This document shows positions 44,575-53,318 of a DNA stretch of 64,000 nt, piece after piece. Source of the DNA: Gammaproteobacteria bacterium (GTDB lineage Bacteria; Pseudomonadota; Gammaproteobacteria; Pseudomonadales; JAUIET01); contig JAUIHW010000016.1 in assembly GCA_030431775.1 (NCBI GenBank), forward strand, positions 1-64,000. Direction: 5' to 3'. Below the pieces are notes generated by a model that worked only from the letters and a program-made list of their open reading frames with translations, was not told the origin of the DNA and searched no databases. The position numbers and the translations under genes are program-made. Position 1 is the first letter of the stretch. Every line of letters begins with the position of its first letter.

Positions 44575-45141
44575 CTAGTACCCCTGGCGCTGGAGCAACT
44601 GTTCTATCGCGAAAACATGCGGGTCATCCACCCCCAGTTTGCGCAGAGCGGCAGCGAGCGCCAGGGCATAGTCAGTGTTTGCGCCGCTGGGGCCGTGACT
44701 TCGGGCAATGTGTTCGGCAATCTCGTGTTCGGATGCTGGCCCCAGCCAGGCCGGGTTACGGTCGTCAGCAATGTAGACAATACCCGGTTTGTCAGGGCCA
44801 CCATCAAACAGTAACGTCACGTCAGTTCGCAGGTAGCCATTTTTTTCCCGGTGGTCCAGGTGCTCAAACACATGGGCTTCCACCTGCAATGCAATGCCGG
44901 CACAGAGTTGATCCGGTGCCGGCACTAGGGTGAGCACCCGGCCGGGCGCACGCGGTGTGCCTCGATGGTCGTGAGAACCTTGCCAAAAGCGCCTCTGCCA
45001 CCCCTGAATGTGAGCCGGTTTGCTGGCCAGTACAGGGAAATCCAGCTTGTACAAAATAGAGCCGTAGGCAAACAGCCAGATTTCGTCCATGCCACTGAAG
45101 TTATGTCGAAAGCGGTTGTCAGCGATGGTGTTTGCGGTCAT
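44575..45141 (-). CDS. gamma-glutamylcyclotransferase (ChaC-like)
   Basis: From ATG 45141 the protein has 188 residues. The glycine-rich AYGS motif lies in LFAYGSILYKLDFP, the AHIQGWQRRFWQGSHDHRGTP block is ChaC-like, and the catalytic Glu is probably in HREKNGY. ChaC enzymes cleave glutathione to 5-oxoproline and Cys-Gly in the cytoplasm. The start shares one base with the stop of the small membrane protein upstream (TGATG), which decides the start over the long frame from 45318. Confidence 0.88.
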   Translation of the reverse strand: MTANTIADNRFRHNFSGMDEIWLFAYGSILYKLDFPVLASKPAHIQGWQRRFWQGSHDHRGTPRAPGRVLTLVPAPDQLCAGIALQVEAHVFEHLDHREKNGYLRTDVTLLFDGGPDKPGIVYIADDRNPAWLGPASEHEIAEHIARSHGPSGANTDYALALAAALRKLGVDDPHVFAIEQLLQRQGY

Positions 45142-45332
45142 CAGCCGGGAAAGAAGAAAATGGCAATGATCGCCCACAGGCAGAAACCGCAGGCGATGAT
45201 GCTGAACCCGAGGTCGGCAAGTGCGCCATGCTCGCCCGCCTGGTGCCGCCGCCATTTGGCTGCTATTGGCTGGGTGCATTTGTATAATAGTGCGACGAAC
45301 AGAATCAGCCCCAGCCACTGCAATAGACTCAT
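45141..45332 (-). CDS. small two-helix membrane protein
   Basis: A 63-residue protein from ATG 45332: LLQWLGLILFVALLYKCTQ forms one transmembrane helix, a basic loop (KWRRHQAGEHG) follows, then LGFSIIACGFCLWAIIAIFFF forms a second. No family recognised. It is translationally coupled to the ChaC-like gene (TGATG), implying a joint expression. The longer frame from 45458 has no start site support. The 208 bases between this gene and the plus-strand TetR gene contain no gene I can support. Confidence 0.6.
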   Translation of the reverse strand: MSLLQWLGLILFVALLYKCTQPIAAKWRRHQAGEHGALADLGFSIIACGFCLWAIIAIFFFPG

Positions 45333-45540
45333 ACGAGTGGCCTTGCTATCGGATTTGCCATTAGTTGTGAATATACAGTCACGACGAGATTGAAATGATA
45401 ACGCCAAGTGGGCGTGGTTGGCGATCCGAGCACGCGATTTGTGGCCGATAATCACCAAAAGGCATGGCTTATAGTGACTTTTCAGTAAAGCTGTTTTAAG
45501 GTATTTCGAAGGTCCTACTGCCGGGAACAGCGTCAGCTGT

Positions 45541-46171
45541 ATGACTAAGCCTCAAGACATTAATCTGCCCGCACGGCAAAGAATTTTGGCGGCTGCTAGT
45601 GCGCTGTTCTATCAGCATGGCTACCGAGCCACCGGGGTCAATGAGATCATTGCCAAAGCGGACGTAGCCAAGGCCACATTCTATGCGCACTTCGCGTCCA
45701 AGGAAGCGCTTTGCCTTGAATATCTTGAAGAGACAAACCTGGCTGAACTTGCTGAAATCAGGGCGGCTTATTGCCGAGCAGCGCGACCCTTTTGAGCGCT
45801 ACATGGCGCCTGCTCGTATGATGGAAGGCTTCAGCTCCGTGAATGAGCAGCGTGGGTGCCGCTTTTTGAACATGGCGGCTGAGATTCCGGACAGTGCGAG
45901 CTGCCTGCGCCACCCAGGTGTCGTGCATTACAACGCCGTTCGTGCCCTGTTAAAAGATCTCACCAGGGCTCTGAAGGAGTCGGATCTTCAGCGCTACGGC
46001 CATCTGCACGTCGACCTGATTGCTGATCATTACCTGCTGCTGATCGCCGGTGGACTGACCATGGCCGAGCTGTACGATGATCTCTGGCCGGCCCGCTACA
46101 TATCCAATGCGGTGGAGCAGCTGGTGCATTCCAGGGGTGCCTTGAGCGAGGGGCAGCTGAGCGCTGTCTGA
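45541..46171 (+). pseudogene. TetR-family regulator gene, frame-shifted
   Basis: The first frame (45541-45795) encodes a TetR N-terminus with helix-turn-helix (LAAASALFYQHGYRATGVNEI, KATFYAHFASKEALCLEYLEET). It then stops. The second frame, one base later in phase, continues the family pattern (RDPFERYMAPARMMEGFSS, then RGCRFLNMAAEIPDSAS to the stop at 46171). The likely join is the GGG run at 45761-45763, where one extra G would do it. The joined protein would be about 210 residues, a normal TetR length. It may be a pseudogene or a sequencing error. Confidence 0.85.
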
Positions 46172-46177
46172 AACCCC

Positions 46178-46192
46178 GTTTTTCGGAAAAAC
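46178..46192 (+). terminator. weak hairpin after the TetR gene
   Basis: GTTTTT (46178-46183), CGG and AAAAAC (46187-46192) can pair as a short A-T-rich stem just after the TetR stop. There is no following T run and the stem is weak, so termination is doubtful. Confidence 0.25.
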
Positions 46193-46231
46193 AGACTATT
46201 AATACCGCTGGTCAAATTGTTATCATCGATT

Positions 46232-46250
46232 GTTGATAATCGTTCTCATT
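46232..46250 (-). promoter_or_regulatory. Fur box upstream of bfd
   Basis: Read on the minus strand, 46250-46232 gives AATGAGAACGATTATCAAC, close to the Fur-box pattern AATGAGAATNATTNNCATT (16 of 19 counting N). It sits 36 bases before the bfd start. Repression by Fur with iron is expected, and bfd is a classical Fur target. Confidence 0.7.
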
Positions 46251-46286
46251 CATATTATTATTAAGGCTCAGTGATGAGACTCAGCC

Positions 46287-46490
46287 ATGATAATCTGCGT
46301 TTGCAATAATATATCCGACTCTGACATTCGCGACGCGGTTGCCAGCGGGGCGTGCAGCATGCTCGAGTTGCAGCAGCAGCTAGCGGTATCCAGCCAGTGT
46401 GGCACCTGCTTTGCCAGTGCTGAAGAAGTGTTGTTCGAGTGTGTAGCCATGGCTGAACAACGCAACGACCTATTCTATAAAGTCGCCTGA
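46287..46490 (+). CDS. bfd: bacterioferritin-associated ferredoxin Bfd
   Basis: A 67-residue 2Fe-2S protein. The four ligands are C4, C6 (ICVCNNIS) and C38, C41 (CGTC), the Bfd arrangement. Bfd docks on bacterioferritin and reduces its iron core so that stored iron is released under iron limitation. It is preceded by a Fur box and followed by bfr, the natural partner, 156 bases downstream. Confidence 0.95.
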   Translation: MIICVCNNISDSDIRDAVASGACSMLELQQQLAVSSQCGTCFASAEEVLFECVAMAEQRNDLFYKVA

Positions 46491-46504
46491 GTAATCCTCA
46501 ATCC

Positions 46505-46523
46505 AATAAGAATCAATTGCATT
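46505..46523 (+). promoter_or_regulatory. Fur-box-like site upstream of bfr
   Basis: AATAAGAATCAATTGCATT matches AATGAGAATNATTNNCATT at 17 of 19 positions counting N. It lies 123 bases before the bfr start within the 156-base bfd-bfr gap. Fur could repress or, with an sRNA, indirectly activate bfr; the direction is not readable from the sequence. Confidence 0.5.
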
Positions 46524-46646
46524 TCCCTTTGCTTTCTCATTCGCCTAAAGCAAACCGTTATTTTCGACGCTGACCGCTTTTGGGTTTGACAGGCACGCTA
46601 TTGCTGACCAGAATACCACTCAGAATTCTGCTGGTTAAGGAAAGCA

Positions 46647-47111
46647 ATGAAAGGTGACGCCAAAGTTGTTGAACACTTGAATAAAGTGTTAGGAAATGAG
46701 CTGGTTGCGATCAATCAGTATTTTCTGCATTCGCGCATGTACAAGGACTGGGGCCTGGAAAAGCTGGCTGATCATGAATATCACGAGTCCATCGATGAAA
46801 TGAAGCATGCGGATGCGCTGACCCAGCGCATACTGTTTCTTGAGGGTCTGCCCAACCTCCAGGACCTTGGAAAGCTGATGATTGGTGAAAATACCAAGGA
46901 AATGCTGGAGTGTGATCTCAAGCTGGAGATGCATGCCATACCTGATTTGCGCGAGGCAATAGAATACTGCGAAAGCATTGGCGATTACGTCAGCCGTGAT
47001 CTGTTTGCCGACATTCTTGATTCGGAAGAAGAACACGTCGATTGGCTGGAAGCCCAGCTAGGCCTGATCGACAAAGTCGGTTTGCAAAACTACCAGCAAT
47101 CAATGATCTGA
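46647..47111 (+). CDS. bfr: bacterioferritin
   Basis: A 154-residue ferritin-like protein. The dinuclear ferroxidase ligands fall at E. coli Bfr positions: E18, E51, H54, E94, E127 and H130. Met52, which ligates haem between subunit pairs, is present. It assembles as a 24-mer storing iron in the cytoplasm. It follows bfd and carries a Fur-box-like site upstream. Confidence 0.96.
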   Translation: MKGDAKVVEHLNKVLGNELVAINQYFLHSRMYKDWGLEKLADHEYHESIDEMKHADALTQRILFLEGLPNLQDLGKLMIGENTKEMLECDLKLEMHAIPDLREAIEYCESIGDYVSRDLFADILDSEEEHVDWLEAQLGLIDKVGLQNYQQSMI

Positions 47112-47133
47112 TTGGCAGGTCTGGCCCCAATCT

Positions 47134-47391
47134 GTGTGGACTGTGTACATCATAGAGGCCAGTGACCACAGCCTGTATACCGGTATAAGTACTGATGTCT
47201 CGCGTCGCTGGCAGGAGCATCTGTCCGGGCGCTCTGGCGCCAAGTTTTTTCGCGGACGCAAGCCCCAGCGCCTGGTTTATCAAGAGCAGCTGGAGGATCG
47301 CAGTTCCGCAAGCCGGCGTGAGGCAGAGATCAAGAAGCTGAGCAGAGCAGACAAGCTGCGTTTGATTGCGGGGCAGGCCGATGCCGGATAA
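47134..47391 (+). CDS. GIY-YIG nuclease family protein
   Basis: An 85-residue protein starting at GTG 47134. It has the family core VYIIEASDHSLYTGISTDVSRRWQEH, where YII and YTG are the GIY-YIG pattern, and a C-terminal AEIKKLSRADK, with Arg and Glu in the expected places. Such short UPF0213-type proteins are thought to be nucleases or DNA-binding, with no settled role. Its end overlaps the methyltransferase start by 11 bases. Confidence 0.9.
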   Translation: MWTVYIIEASDHSLYTGISTDVSRRWQEHLSGRSGAKFFRGRKPQRLVYQEQLEDRSSASRREAEIKKLSRADKLRLIAGQADAG

Positions 47392-47977
47392 ACCGTTTTC
47401 GCAGGCTTGTGAAAACAACAAAAGGCCGATTCTGTCGCGGCTCCAAAACATATTCGCTGACTGCTCCCGTGTGCTTGAAATAGGCGCCGGTACTGGCCAG
47501 CATGCGGCCTTTCTGGCGCCGCACCTCCCCCACTTGAATTGGCAGCCCAGTGATGTGGCGGATAACATTGCCGGCATCGAAGCCTGGTGCGAACAGTCGT
47601 CCGGGCTTAATCTACTGCCGCCCGCTATTCTGGATGTCCGACACGACAGCCTGCCGGCTGGACCGTTTGACGCGGTGTTTACCGCCAACACCCTGCATAT
47701 CATGCACTGGCCCTGGGTAGAGCGAACTTTTCAACTGTTGGCTGGGCTGGTGGCACCTTGCGAGCTGTGTGTTTACGGGCCGTTTAATTATCACGGTAAG
47801 TTCACCAGCCCCAGTAATGCCCGCTTTAATGACTGGTTGCAGGCTAGAGACCCGCACAGCGCGATTCGGGACTTCGAAGCCGTAGATCGCCTGGCTGAAC
47901 TAGCCGGCTTTGTAATACAGCAGGACCACGAGATGCCGGCAAACAACCGCTTATTGCATTGGCGGAAAGCTCGCTAG
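47381..47977 (+). CDS. DUF938 SAM-dependent methyltransferase-like protein
   Basis: A 198-residue protein from ATG 47381 (an upstream start at 47366 is possible). The SAM-binding motif LEIGAGTGQHAAFLA is intact, followed by WQPSDV and FTANTLHIMHW. This fits the DUF938 family. The substrate is unknown. The gene overlaps the GIY-YIG gene and its stop TAG is part of a CTAG shared with the opposite gene's stop. Confidence 0.9.
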   Translation: MPDKPFSQACENNKRPILSRLQNIFADCSRVLEIGAGTGQHAAFLAPHLPHLNWQPSDVADNIAGIEAWCEQSSGLNLLPPAILDVRHDSLPAGPFDAVFTANTLHIMHWPWVERTFQLLAGLVAPCELCVYGPFNYHGKFTSPSNARFNDWLQARDPHSAIRDFEAVDRLAELAGFVIQQDHEMPANNRLLHWRKAR

Positions 47978-49164
47978 CCCGATAAACCTGTCTCGACAAT
48001 GTTCTGCCAAATGGTATTGTTGGCGGTCTGTTGATTGAACGGCAACCGTTCGCAGGCGGCGTGGCGATATTCTTCAATGTGCTCACGTTCGCGATCCAGA
48101 AACTGTTCAATAGCGGCAGAGAAATCCTCTTCGGCGAGCCAGTGGCAGGAATAAGTAAACACCGGGATAAAACCCCGCTGGATTTTATGCTGACCCTGGG
48201 CGCCAGGGTCAAACCGTTGTAGCCCCTGCTCAATACAGTACTCTATGCCCCGGTAGTAGCAGGCTTCAAAATGCAGAAACTCATATTCTTCAAGGCAACC
48301 CCAATAGCGCCCATACAGCGTTCGATCATCTTGGAGACATAAAGCCGCGCCGACTGCCCGGTCCTCTCGATAGGCGCAGACCATGACCAGCTTGTCAGAC
48401 AGGTGTTCCGCAATGGACGCAAAGAAAGCTCTGTTTAAATAACCTGAACCGCCGCGCTTCAGATAAGTCATGTGGTAAAACCGATAAAAGGTGTCCCAAT
48501 GGCTGGTGCGAATGTCTGTGCCACTCAAAGTTTGTAGCTCGATACCCTGCTCGACGACACGTTGGCGCTCCTTGCGTACTGACTTTCGCTTGCGCGACGT
48601 AAACGTACTAAGGAAATCTTCAAAGTCTCTGTAACCATTATTGAACCAGTGATACTGACAGTCCATGCGTGCCAGCATGCCCTGGGCAGTGAAGAGACGC
48701 TTCTGATATTCATCGGGAAACAATACATGCCAGGAGGACGCGCCCGAGCTATTGGCAAACCGCACGATCTTGTCTTTGACCGTGATGAACAGTTCAGCGA
48801 TATCGACAGCATGGTCACTTATTAGTAAGCGAGGTGAGGTGACCGGCGAGTAAGGTATAGCGCTTAACAGTTTTGGATAATACTGACGCCCTGCGCGATG
48901 GTAGGCATCAGCCCAGGACCAATCAAACACATACTCACCATAGCTGTGGTGTTTGTTGTAAGTAGGCATGGCAGCAATCAGCGCGCCGTCGTCTGCATGC
49001 ACCAGAATATGACAGGGCTCCCAGCCGGTGTCGGCACATACCGAGCCGCTTTGCTCCAGTGCGTTCAGGAATTCGTGACTTAAGAATGGGCATTCACTAC
49101 TGTTTAATGCATTCCAGTCGGCACGTTCTACATCAGCGATTCTGGAAACGACGACAGCTTGCAT
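47974..49164 (-). CDS. FemAB/GNAT-like acyltransferase (DUF482)
   Basis: A 396-residue protein of the DUF482 (peptidogalycan biosynthesis) group. The N-terminal part has HEFLNALEQSGSV and a Trp/Tyr-rich block (YGEYVFDWSWADAYHR). The C-terminal GNAT-like half contains GAALCLQDDRTLYGRYWG and FDPGAQGQHKIQRGF, which are family landmarks. It is expected to acylate or aminoacylate a surface or peptide substrate; the true reaction is not established. It is likely cytoplasmic. Confidence 0.85.
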   Translation of the reverse strand: MQAVVVSRIADVERADWNALNSSECPFLSHEFLNALEQSGSVCADTGWEPCHILVHADDGALIAAMPTYNKHHSYGEYVFDWSWADAYHRAGRQYYPKLLSAIPYSPVTSPRLLISDHAVDIAELFITVKDKIVRFANSSGASSWHVLFPDEYQKRLFTAQGMLARMDCQYHWFNNGYRDFEDFLSTFTSRKRKSVRKERQRVVEQGIELQTLSGTDIRTSHWDTFYRFYHMTYLKRGGSGYLNRAFFASIAEHLSDKLVMVCAYREDRAVGAALCLQDDRTLYGRYWGCLEEYEFLHFEACYYRGIEYCIEQGLQRFDPGAQGQHKIQRGFIPVFTYSCHWLAEEDFSAAIEQFLDREREHIEEYRHAACERLPFNQQTANNTIWQNIVETGLSG

Positions 49165-49181
49165 AAAATGAATCGCCAGAC

Positions 49182-49634
49182 TTAGCTGGCAGGCTCATCC
49201 GGGGGTGTCTGATCAAAACGGCCACCGTACAAAGTGGGAGCGGATACCTGTTCGGGGTGGATGGTGATGATAACCCGCTCTGCTCCAGGTGGGTCCAGAT
49301 CGGCCGGTGGCGGTTCACCAAAGGAGCTCATGAATTGGCGATGCACCAGGCTCGCATCCGGGTCATCCTGCACAGTCGCATGGCCACGAATTTCCAGATA
49401 GTCCATGATATTACTGAATGACTGTACGCAAAACGCAACGCGGTTGTCGGCAAGGATGTTTCTATACTTCATTCGGCTTTTTAACGTTGAAATCAGTATT
49501 TTGCCATCGTCCAGGGTAAAACTGACCGGGTTTGTGGACAACATGCCGTCCTTAACCCGCACGGTCGTCAGCATGCCGGTTATCTGGCTTTTCAGCAGAG
49601 GGTATTTTTCTTCATTGAGTTCAGGTTCCGACAT
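49182..49634 (-). CDS. pyridoxamine 5'-phosphate oxidase-like (PPOX) flavoprotein
   Basis: A 150-residue split-barrel protein. The pattern includes ITGMLTTVRVKDGMLSTNPV, KSRMKYRNILADNRVAFCV and DYLEIRGHATV, as in PPOX-class F420- or FMN-dependent reductases. The cofactor is probably FMN or F420; the organism is unlikely to make F420, so FMN is more likely. The substrate is unknown. It lies between the FemAB-like gene and ubiA. Confidence 0.85.
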   Translation of the reverse strand: MSEPELNEEKYPLLKSQITGMLTTVRVKDGMLSTNPVSFTLDDGKILISTLKSRMKYRNILADNRVAFCVQSFSNIMDYLEIRGHATVQDDPDASLVHRQFMSSFGEPPPADLDPPGAERVIITIHPEQVSAPTLYGGRFDQTPPDEPAS

Positions 49635-49645
49635 ATCAAGTCACC

Positions 49646-50527
49646 TTAGTAAAAACTAAAATTTACGACAACACCCATCAGCCAACTAAAGCCCACCCAA
49701 TGGTTATTCAGAAAGGCCTTGAAGCAGGCCTCACGTTCGCGGTGTCTGGCCAGCCTGAGGTGATGTATGAACAGTATTAAAGACAGCAGTATTGCAGTAT
49801 AAAAAGGCCATTGCAGCTCAGCATGTTTAGCCAGCATGAATAGCATCAGTAGAGTGGCCCCCTGGAACATACCCACCAGCATGATGTCGTGGCGCCCGAA
49901 CAGTACCGCGGTCGACTTGATACCAATCTTCAGGTCGTCGTCACGGTCAACCATGGCATACAAAGTGTCATAGGCAACCGTCCAGCACAGATTGGCAGCA
50001 AACAACCACCACAGCCAGCCCGGAAGACTGTCTATTTCGGCCGAAAATGCCATGGGAATACCAAAGGAAAAAGCAATACCCAGTACCAACTGAGGTAGCT
50101 GAGTAAGCCGCTTCATAAACGGATAGAGGCTGGCGACAGCAAGAGCTGCAAAAGAAAGAAACACGGTTTGTTTGTTAGTAAGCAAAACCAGGCCAAATGC
50201 CGCCAGCACCAGAAAAGCGAACAACAATAAAGCCTCTCGCTCTGTCACCTCGCCCCGTGCCAGAGGGCGCATCGCGGTACGTTTGACGTGGCCATCGAGA
50301 TCGCGGTCGGCAAAATCATTGATTACACAGCCGGCCGAGCGCATCAAAAAAGTGCCGACAACAAAAATAATAAGATTCTGCCAGCTTGGCAGGCTCTGAG
50401 CGGCCAGCCATAAAGCCGTTAGCGTCGGCCATAGCAGCAAATAAGTGCCAATGGGGCGATCTGCCCGCATTAGGCGTAATAGGCTTCCCGGTTTGCCGGG
50501 CAGGCTACCGAGGTGAGTGAAAATCAT
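49646..50527 (-). CDS. ubiA: 4-hydroxybenzoate polyprenyltransferase UbiA
   Basis: A 293-residue integral membrane prenyltransferase. The two Asp-rich motifs are NDFADRDLD (70-78) and YDTLYAMVDRDDD (186-198), which bind magnesium-diphosphate. It joins a polyprenyl chain to 4-hydroxybenzoate in ubiquinone synthesis, at the inner membrane. About eight hydrophobic helices. It is divergent from the rubredoxin-reductase gene, an arrangement found in several gammaproteobacteria. No ubiC is visible. Confidence 0.95.
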   Translation of the reverse strand: MIFTHLGSLPGKPGSLLRLMRADRPIGTYLLLWPTLTALWLAAQSLPSWQNLIIFVVGTFLMRSAGCVINDFADRDLDGHVKRTAMRPLARGEVTEREALLLFAFLVLAAFGLVLLTNKQTVFLSFAALAVASLYPFMKRLTQLPQLVLGIAFSFGIPMAFSAEIDSLPGWLWWLFAANLCWTVAYDTLYAMVDRDDDLKIGIKSTAVLFGRHDIMLVGMFQGATLLMLFMLAKHAELQWPFYTAILLSLILFIHHLRLARHREREACFKAFLNNHWVGFSWLMGVVVNFSFY

Positions 50528-50621
50528 GATAATTGCCGCACTGCATGCGCTCGTTTAGAATGGCCGGTCAACATCGCTCAGCGGGTAATGGTAACTGCTG
50601 GCACCGGATTGAGGTAGGTTT

Positions 50622-51992
50622 ATGAAGAAGTGGGAATGTATCGTCTGTGGCTGGATCTATGATGAAGCCAAAGGGTGGCCGGAAGACGGCATTGCACCGG
50701 GTACCCGCTGGGAAGACGTGCCGGAAGACTGGCTGTGCCCTGATTGCGGTGTTGGTAAGGAAGACTTTGAAATGATCGAGGTTACCGAGACTGCAGACGT
50801 GCCGCATCATGAGGCCGAAGAGCCCGTCGAGATACCGCGTCCGGTGGTTATTATTGGTACCGGTCTGGCAGGTTACAACCTGGCTCGCGAGTTCCGCAAG
50901 CATGACCAGGAGACCCAGCTGATACTGATTACCGCTGATGATGGACGCTCCTATTCCAAACCGATGCTGTCAACAGGCTTTACCAAGAACACCTCGGCAG
51001 ATGACCTGGCCATGGCCGATGCCGGCAAGATGGCGCAACAACTTAAGGCCAGTGTCTGGACGTTCACACATGTGCACAGCATTGATACCGCTAAACAGGA
51101 AATCCAGGTAGGTGAATCCACTACCGTCAATTACAGCAAGCTGGTATTGGCCTGGGGAGCTGATGTGATTCGTCCTCCGCTGGAGGGAGACGGGCTTGAG
51201 CTGGTGTATTCTGTGAACGACCTGCTCGACTACGCAGACTTCCGAACAGCGATTGAAAAAAACGATGTAAAAAAGCTACTGATTATCGGCAGCGGCCTGA
51301 TTGGCAGCGAATTCACCAATGACCTTGCCAATGGAGGCTTCAGCATAGAAGCAGTAGACCCGCTGGGCTACAGTCTTCCTACCTTGCTGCCCGAACCCGC
51401 TGGCAAGGCTGTTCAGGCAGCCTTGGAAGGGCTGGGCGCCAAATTTCATTTTGGGCGCCTGGTACAAACTATTAACAGGCACCCGGACGGCGGCATCGTA
51501 GCGGTGCTGGATGATGGCAGCGAAATACGCGCTGATCTTGCGGTGTCGGCCGTGGGGGTTCGGCCGAGAATCGATCTGGCCCAGGCGGCCGGTATCGAAT
51601 GCAAGCGCGGCATTGTTGCCAACAAACGCCTGGAAACCAGTGCGCCCAACGTATATACCCTGGGCGATTGCGCCGAAGTTGAAGGCCATGTGCTGTACTA
51701 TGTGGCGCCACTGATGGCCGCCGCGCGTGCCCTGGGCAAAACTCTTGCCGGCGAAGTGACTGAAGTGAGCTATCCAGCAATGCCGGTCACTATAAAAACA
51801 CCGGCCTGCCCGGTTGTTGTCGCACCGCCGCCAAAGGAGGCTGATGGGGACTGGACCATTGATGTAAACGGGGCTGATGTAGTAGCGGAGTTTAAAGACC
51901 CGCAGGGTAATTTGCTGGGCTTCGCATTGACCGGTCCAAATGGCACCAAGGAAAAACTGCGCCTGCAAAAACTGCTGCCACCCATGTTGTAG
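50622..51992 (+). CDS. rubredoxin-rubredoxin reductase fusion protein
   Basis: A 456-residue fusion. Residues 1-55 are a rubredoxin with iron ligands C6, C9, C39 and C42 (ECIVCG, CPDCG). From about 72 a FAD/NAD reductase follows: GTGLAG (79-84) for FAD, a second [11 protein letters not shown] for NAD, and YTLGDCAE near the end. The joined protein would pass electrons from NAD(P)H to rubredoxin, normally for alkane hydroxylase or for oxygen/peroxide reduction. The partner is not visible. In many bacteria the two are separate genes. Confidence 0.93.
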   Translation: MKKWECIVCGWIYDEAKGWPEDGIAPGTRWEDVPEDWLCPDCGVGKEDFEMIEVTETADVPHHEAEEPVEIPRPVVIIGTGLAGYNLAREFRKHDQETQLILITADDGRSYSKPMLSTGFTKNTSADDLAMADAGKMAQQLKASVWTFTHVHSIDTAKQEIQVGESTTVNYSKLVLAWGADVIRPPLEGDGLELVYSVNDLLDYADFRTAIEKNDVKKLLIIGSGLIGSEFTNDLANGGFSIEAVDPLGYSLPTLLPEPAGKAVQAALEGLGAKFHFGRLVQTINRHPDGGIVAVLDDGSEIRADLAVSAVGVRPRIDLAQAAGIECKRGIVANKRLETSAPNVYTLGDCAEVEGHVLYYVAPLMAAARALGKTLAGEVTEVSYPAMPVTIKTPACPVVVAPPPKEADGDWTIDVNGADVVAEFKDPQGNLLGFALTGPNGTKEKLRLQKLLPPML

Positions 51993-52034
51993 GGCGTCAG
52001 GCCGTCAGCCAACAATAACAAACCTGGAGCACCT

Positions 52035-53318
52035 ATGAGCCTGACCTCCCGCATACTGATCGCCATGGTGGCTGGCCTGGTGGTCGGCATAGGCCTGCAT
52101 TACTTTATGGGCGCCGTTGAGGCTGGACTGGCGTCGTTTATTCAGGTGTATATCACCGACGGCCTGTTTGATGTGGTCGGCAAAGTGTTTATTGCATCGC
52201 TCAAGGTTCTGGTTGTCCCCATGGTGTTCGTATCGCTGGTGTGCGGTAGCAGTGGCCTGGGTAGCGACAATGCCCGCATGGGCGCAATTGCCGGGAAGTC
52301 CCTGGGCTTGTACATGCTCACCACCGGCCTGGCGATTACTCTGGCCCTGAGCGCCGCGATTATTATCCAACCAGGTGCCAACATTGAGTTGAGCACCACC
52401 AGTGAATTTATCGCTAAGGAACCGCCATCGCTCAAACAGGTGCTGATCGACATATTCCCCAGCAATCCGGTCCAGGCCATGGCTGAGGGCAATATGCTAC
52501 AGATTATCGTGTTTGCCTTGCTGTTTGGTCTGTCAATCAGCCGGGCGGGCGAGCAAGGCCAGCGTATTCGCGAGTTTTTTGATCAGCTCAATGAGGTCAT
52601 CATGAGCATGGTCAACATTCTGATGCAGATTGCGCCCTATGGGGTGTTCTGTCTGCTGGCCGCCCTGTTTGCGGAAATTGGCCTGGATATTCTTGGCAGC
52701 CTTGCTCATTATTTCTTCACGCTAGTGGGGGTGCTGCTGATCCACGCCATCGCCGTTTACGGTAGTCTGGTGACTTTTCTGGCCAGGCTTAATCCGCTGC
52801 AGTTCTTCAGTAAAATGCGTCCGGTGCAGCTGTTTGCGTTCAGCACCGCATCAAGTAATGCAACCTTACCGGTTACCCTGAATGTGGTCGAAAAGCGCAT
52901 TGGCGTGGATAACTCAGTTGCCTCGTTCACCCTGCCATTGGGCGCGACCATCAATATGGACGGTACGGCCATCATGCAGGGAGTGGCGACAGCGTTTATC
53001 GCGCAGGCCTATGGTATCGATATTGGCGTGGCTGGCTACCTGACAGTGGTTGCCACCGCAACCCTGGCCTCTATTGGCACCGCAGGTGTGCCAGGGGTGG
53101 GACTGATCATGCTGGCGATGGTATTGCAGCAGGTGAATCTGCCGGTCGAGGGAATAGCTCTAATCATTGGTGTAGACCGCTTACTGGATATGTTAAGAAC
53201 CGCCATCAATGTCACTGGTGATGCGGCAGTAACCTGTGTTGTAGCTCGCTCTGAGAAGCAGTTTGATATGGACATATTCGATACCCCGGTCGCACAACTG
53301 ACCGAACGCACAGAGTGA
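52035..53318 (+). CDS. DAACS (GltP-type) dicarboxylate/amino acid:cation symporter
   Basis: A 427-residue inner-membrane transporter. It has the STASSNATLP motif (serine-rich reentrant loop HP1), and NMDGTAIMQGVATAF and GTAGVPGVGLIML from the transport core. Substrates are glutamate, aspartate or C4-dicarboxylates with sodium or protons. A C-terminal tail (MDIFDTPVAQLTERTE) is cytoplasmic. The stop overlaps the next gene by four bases (GTGA). Confidence 0.93.
   Translation: MSLTSRILIAMVAGLVVGIGLHYFMGAVEAGLASFIQVYITDGLFDVVGKVFIASLKVLVVPMVFVSLVCGSSGLGSDNARMGAIAGKSLGLYMLTTGLAITLALSAAIIIQPGANIELSTTSEFIAKEPPSLKQVLIDIFPSNPVQAMAEGNMLQIIVFALLFGLSISRAGEQGQRIREFFDQLNEVIMSMVNILMQIAPYGVFCLLAALFAEIGLDILGSLAHYFFTLVGVLLIHAIAVYGSLVTFLARLNPLQFFSKMRPVQLFAFSTASSNATLPVTLNVVEKRIGVDNSVASFTLPLGATINMDGTAIMQGVATAFIAQAYGIDIGVAGYLTVVATATLASIGTAGVPGVGLIMLAMVLQQVNLPVEGIALIIGVDRLLDMLRTAINVTGDAAVTCVVARSEKQFDMDIFDTPVAQLTERTE

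Noticed and set aside
50528-50621. A ubiC gene or other gene between ubiA and the rubredoxin-reductase gene
   Set aside because: The 94-base gap is too short and holds only divergent promoter-type sequence.
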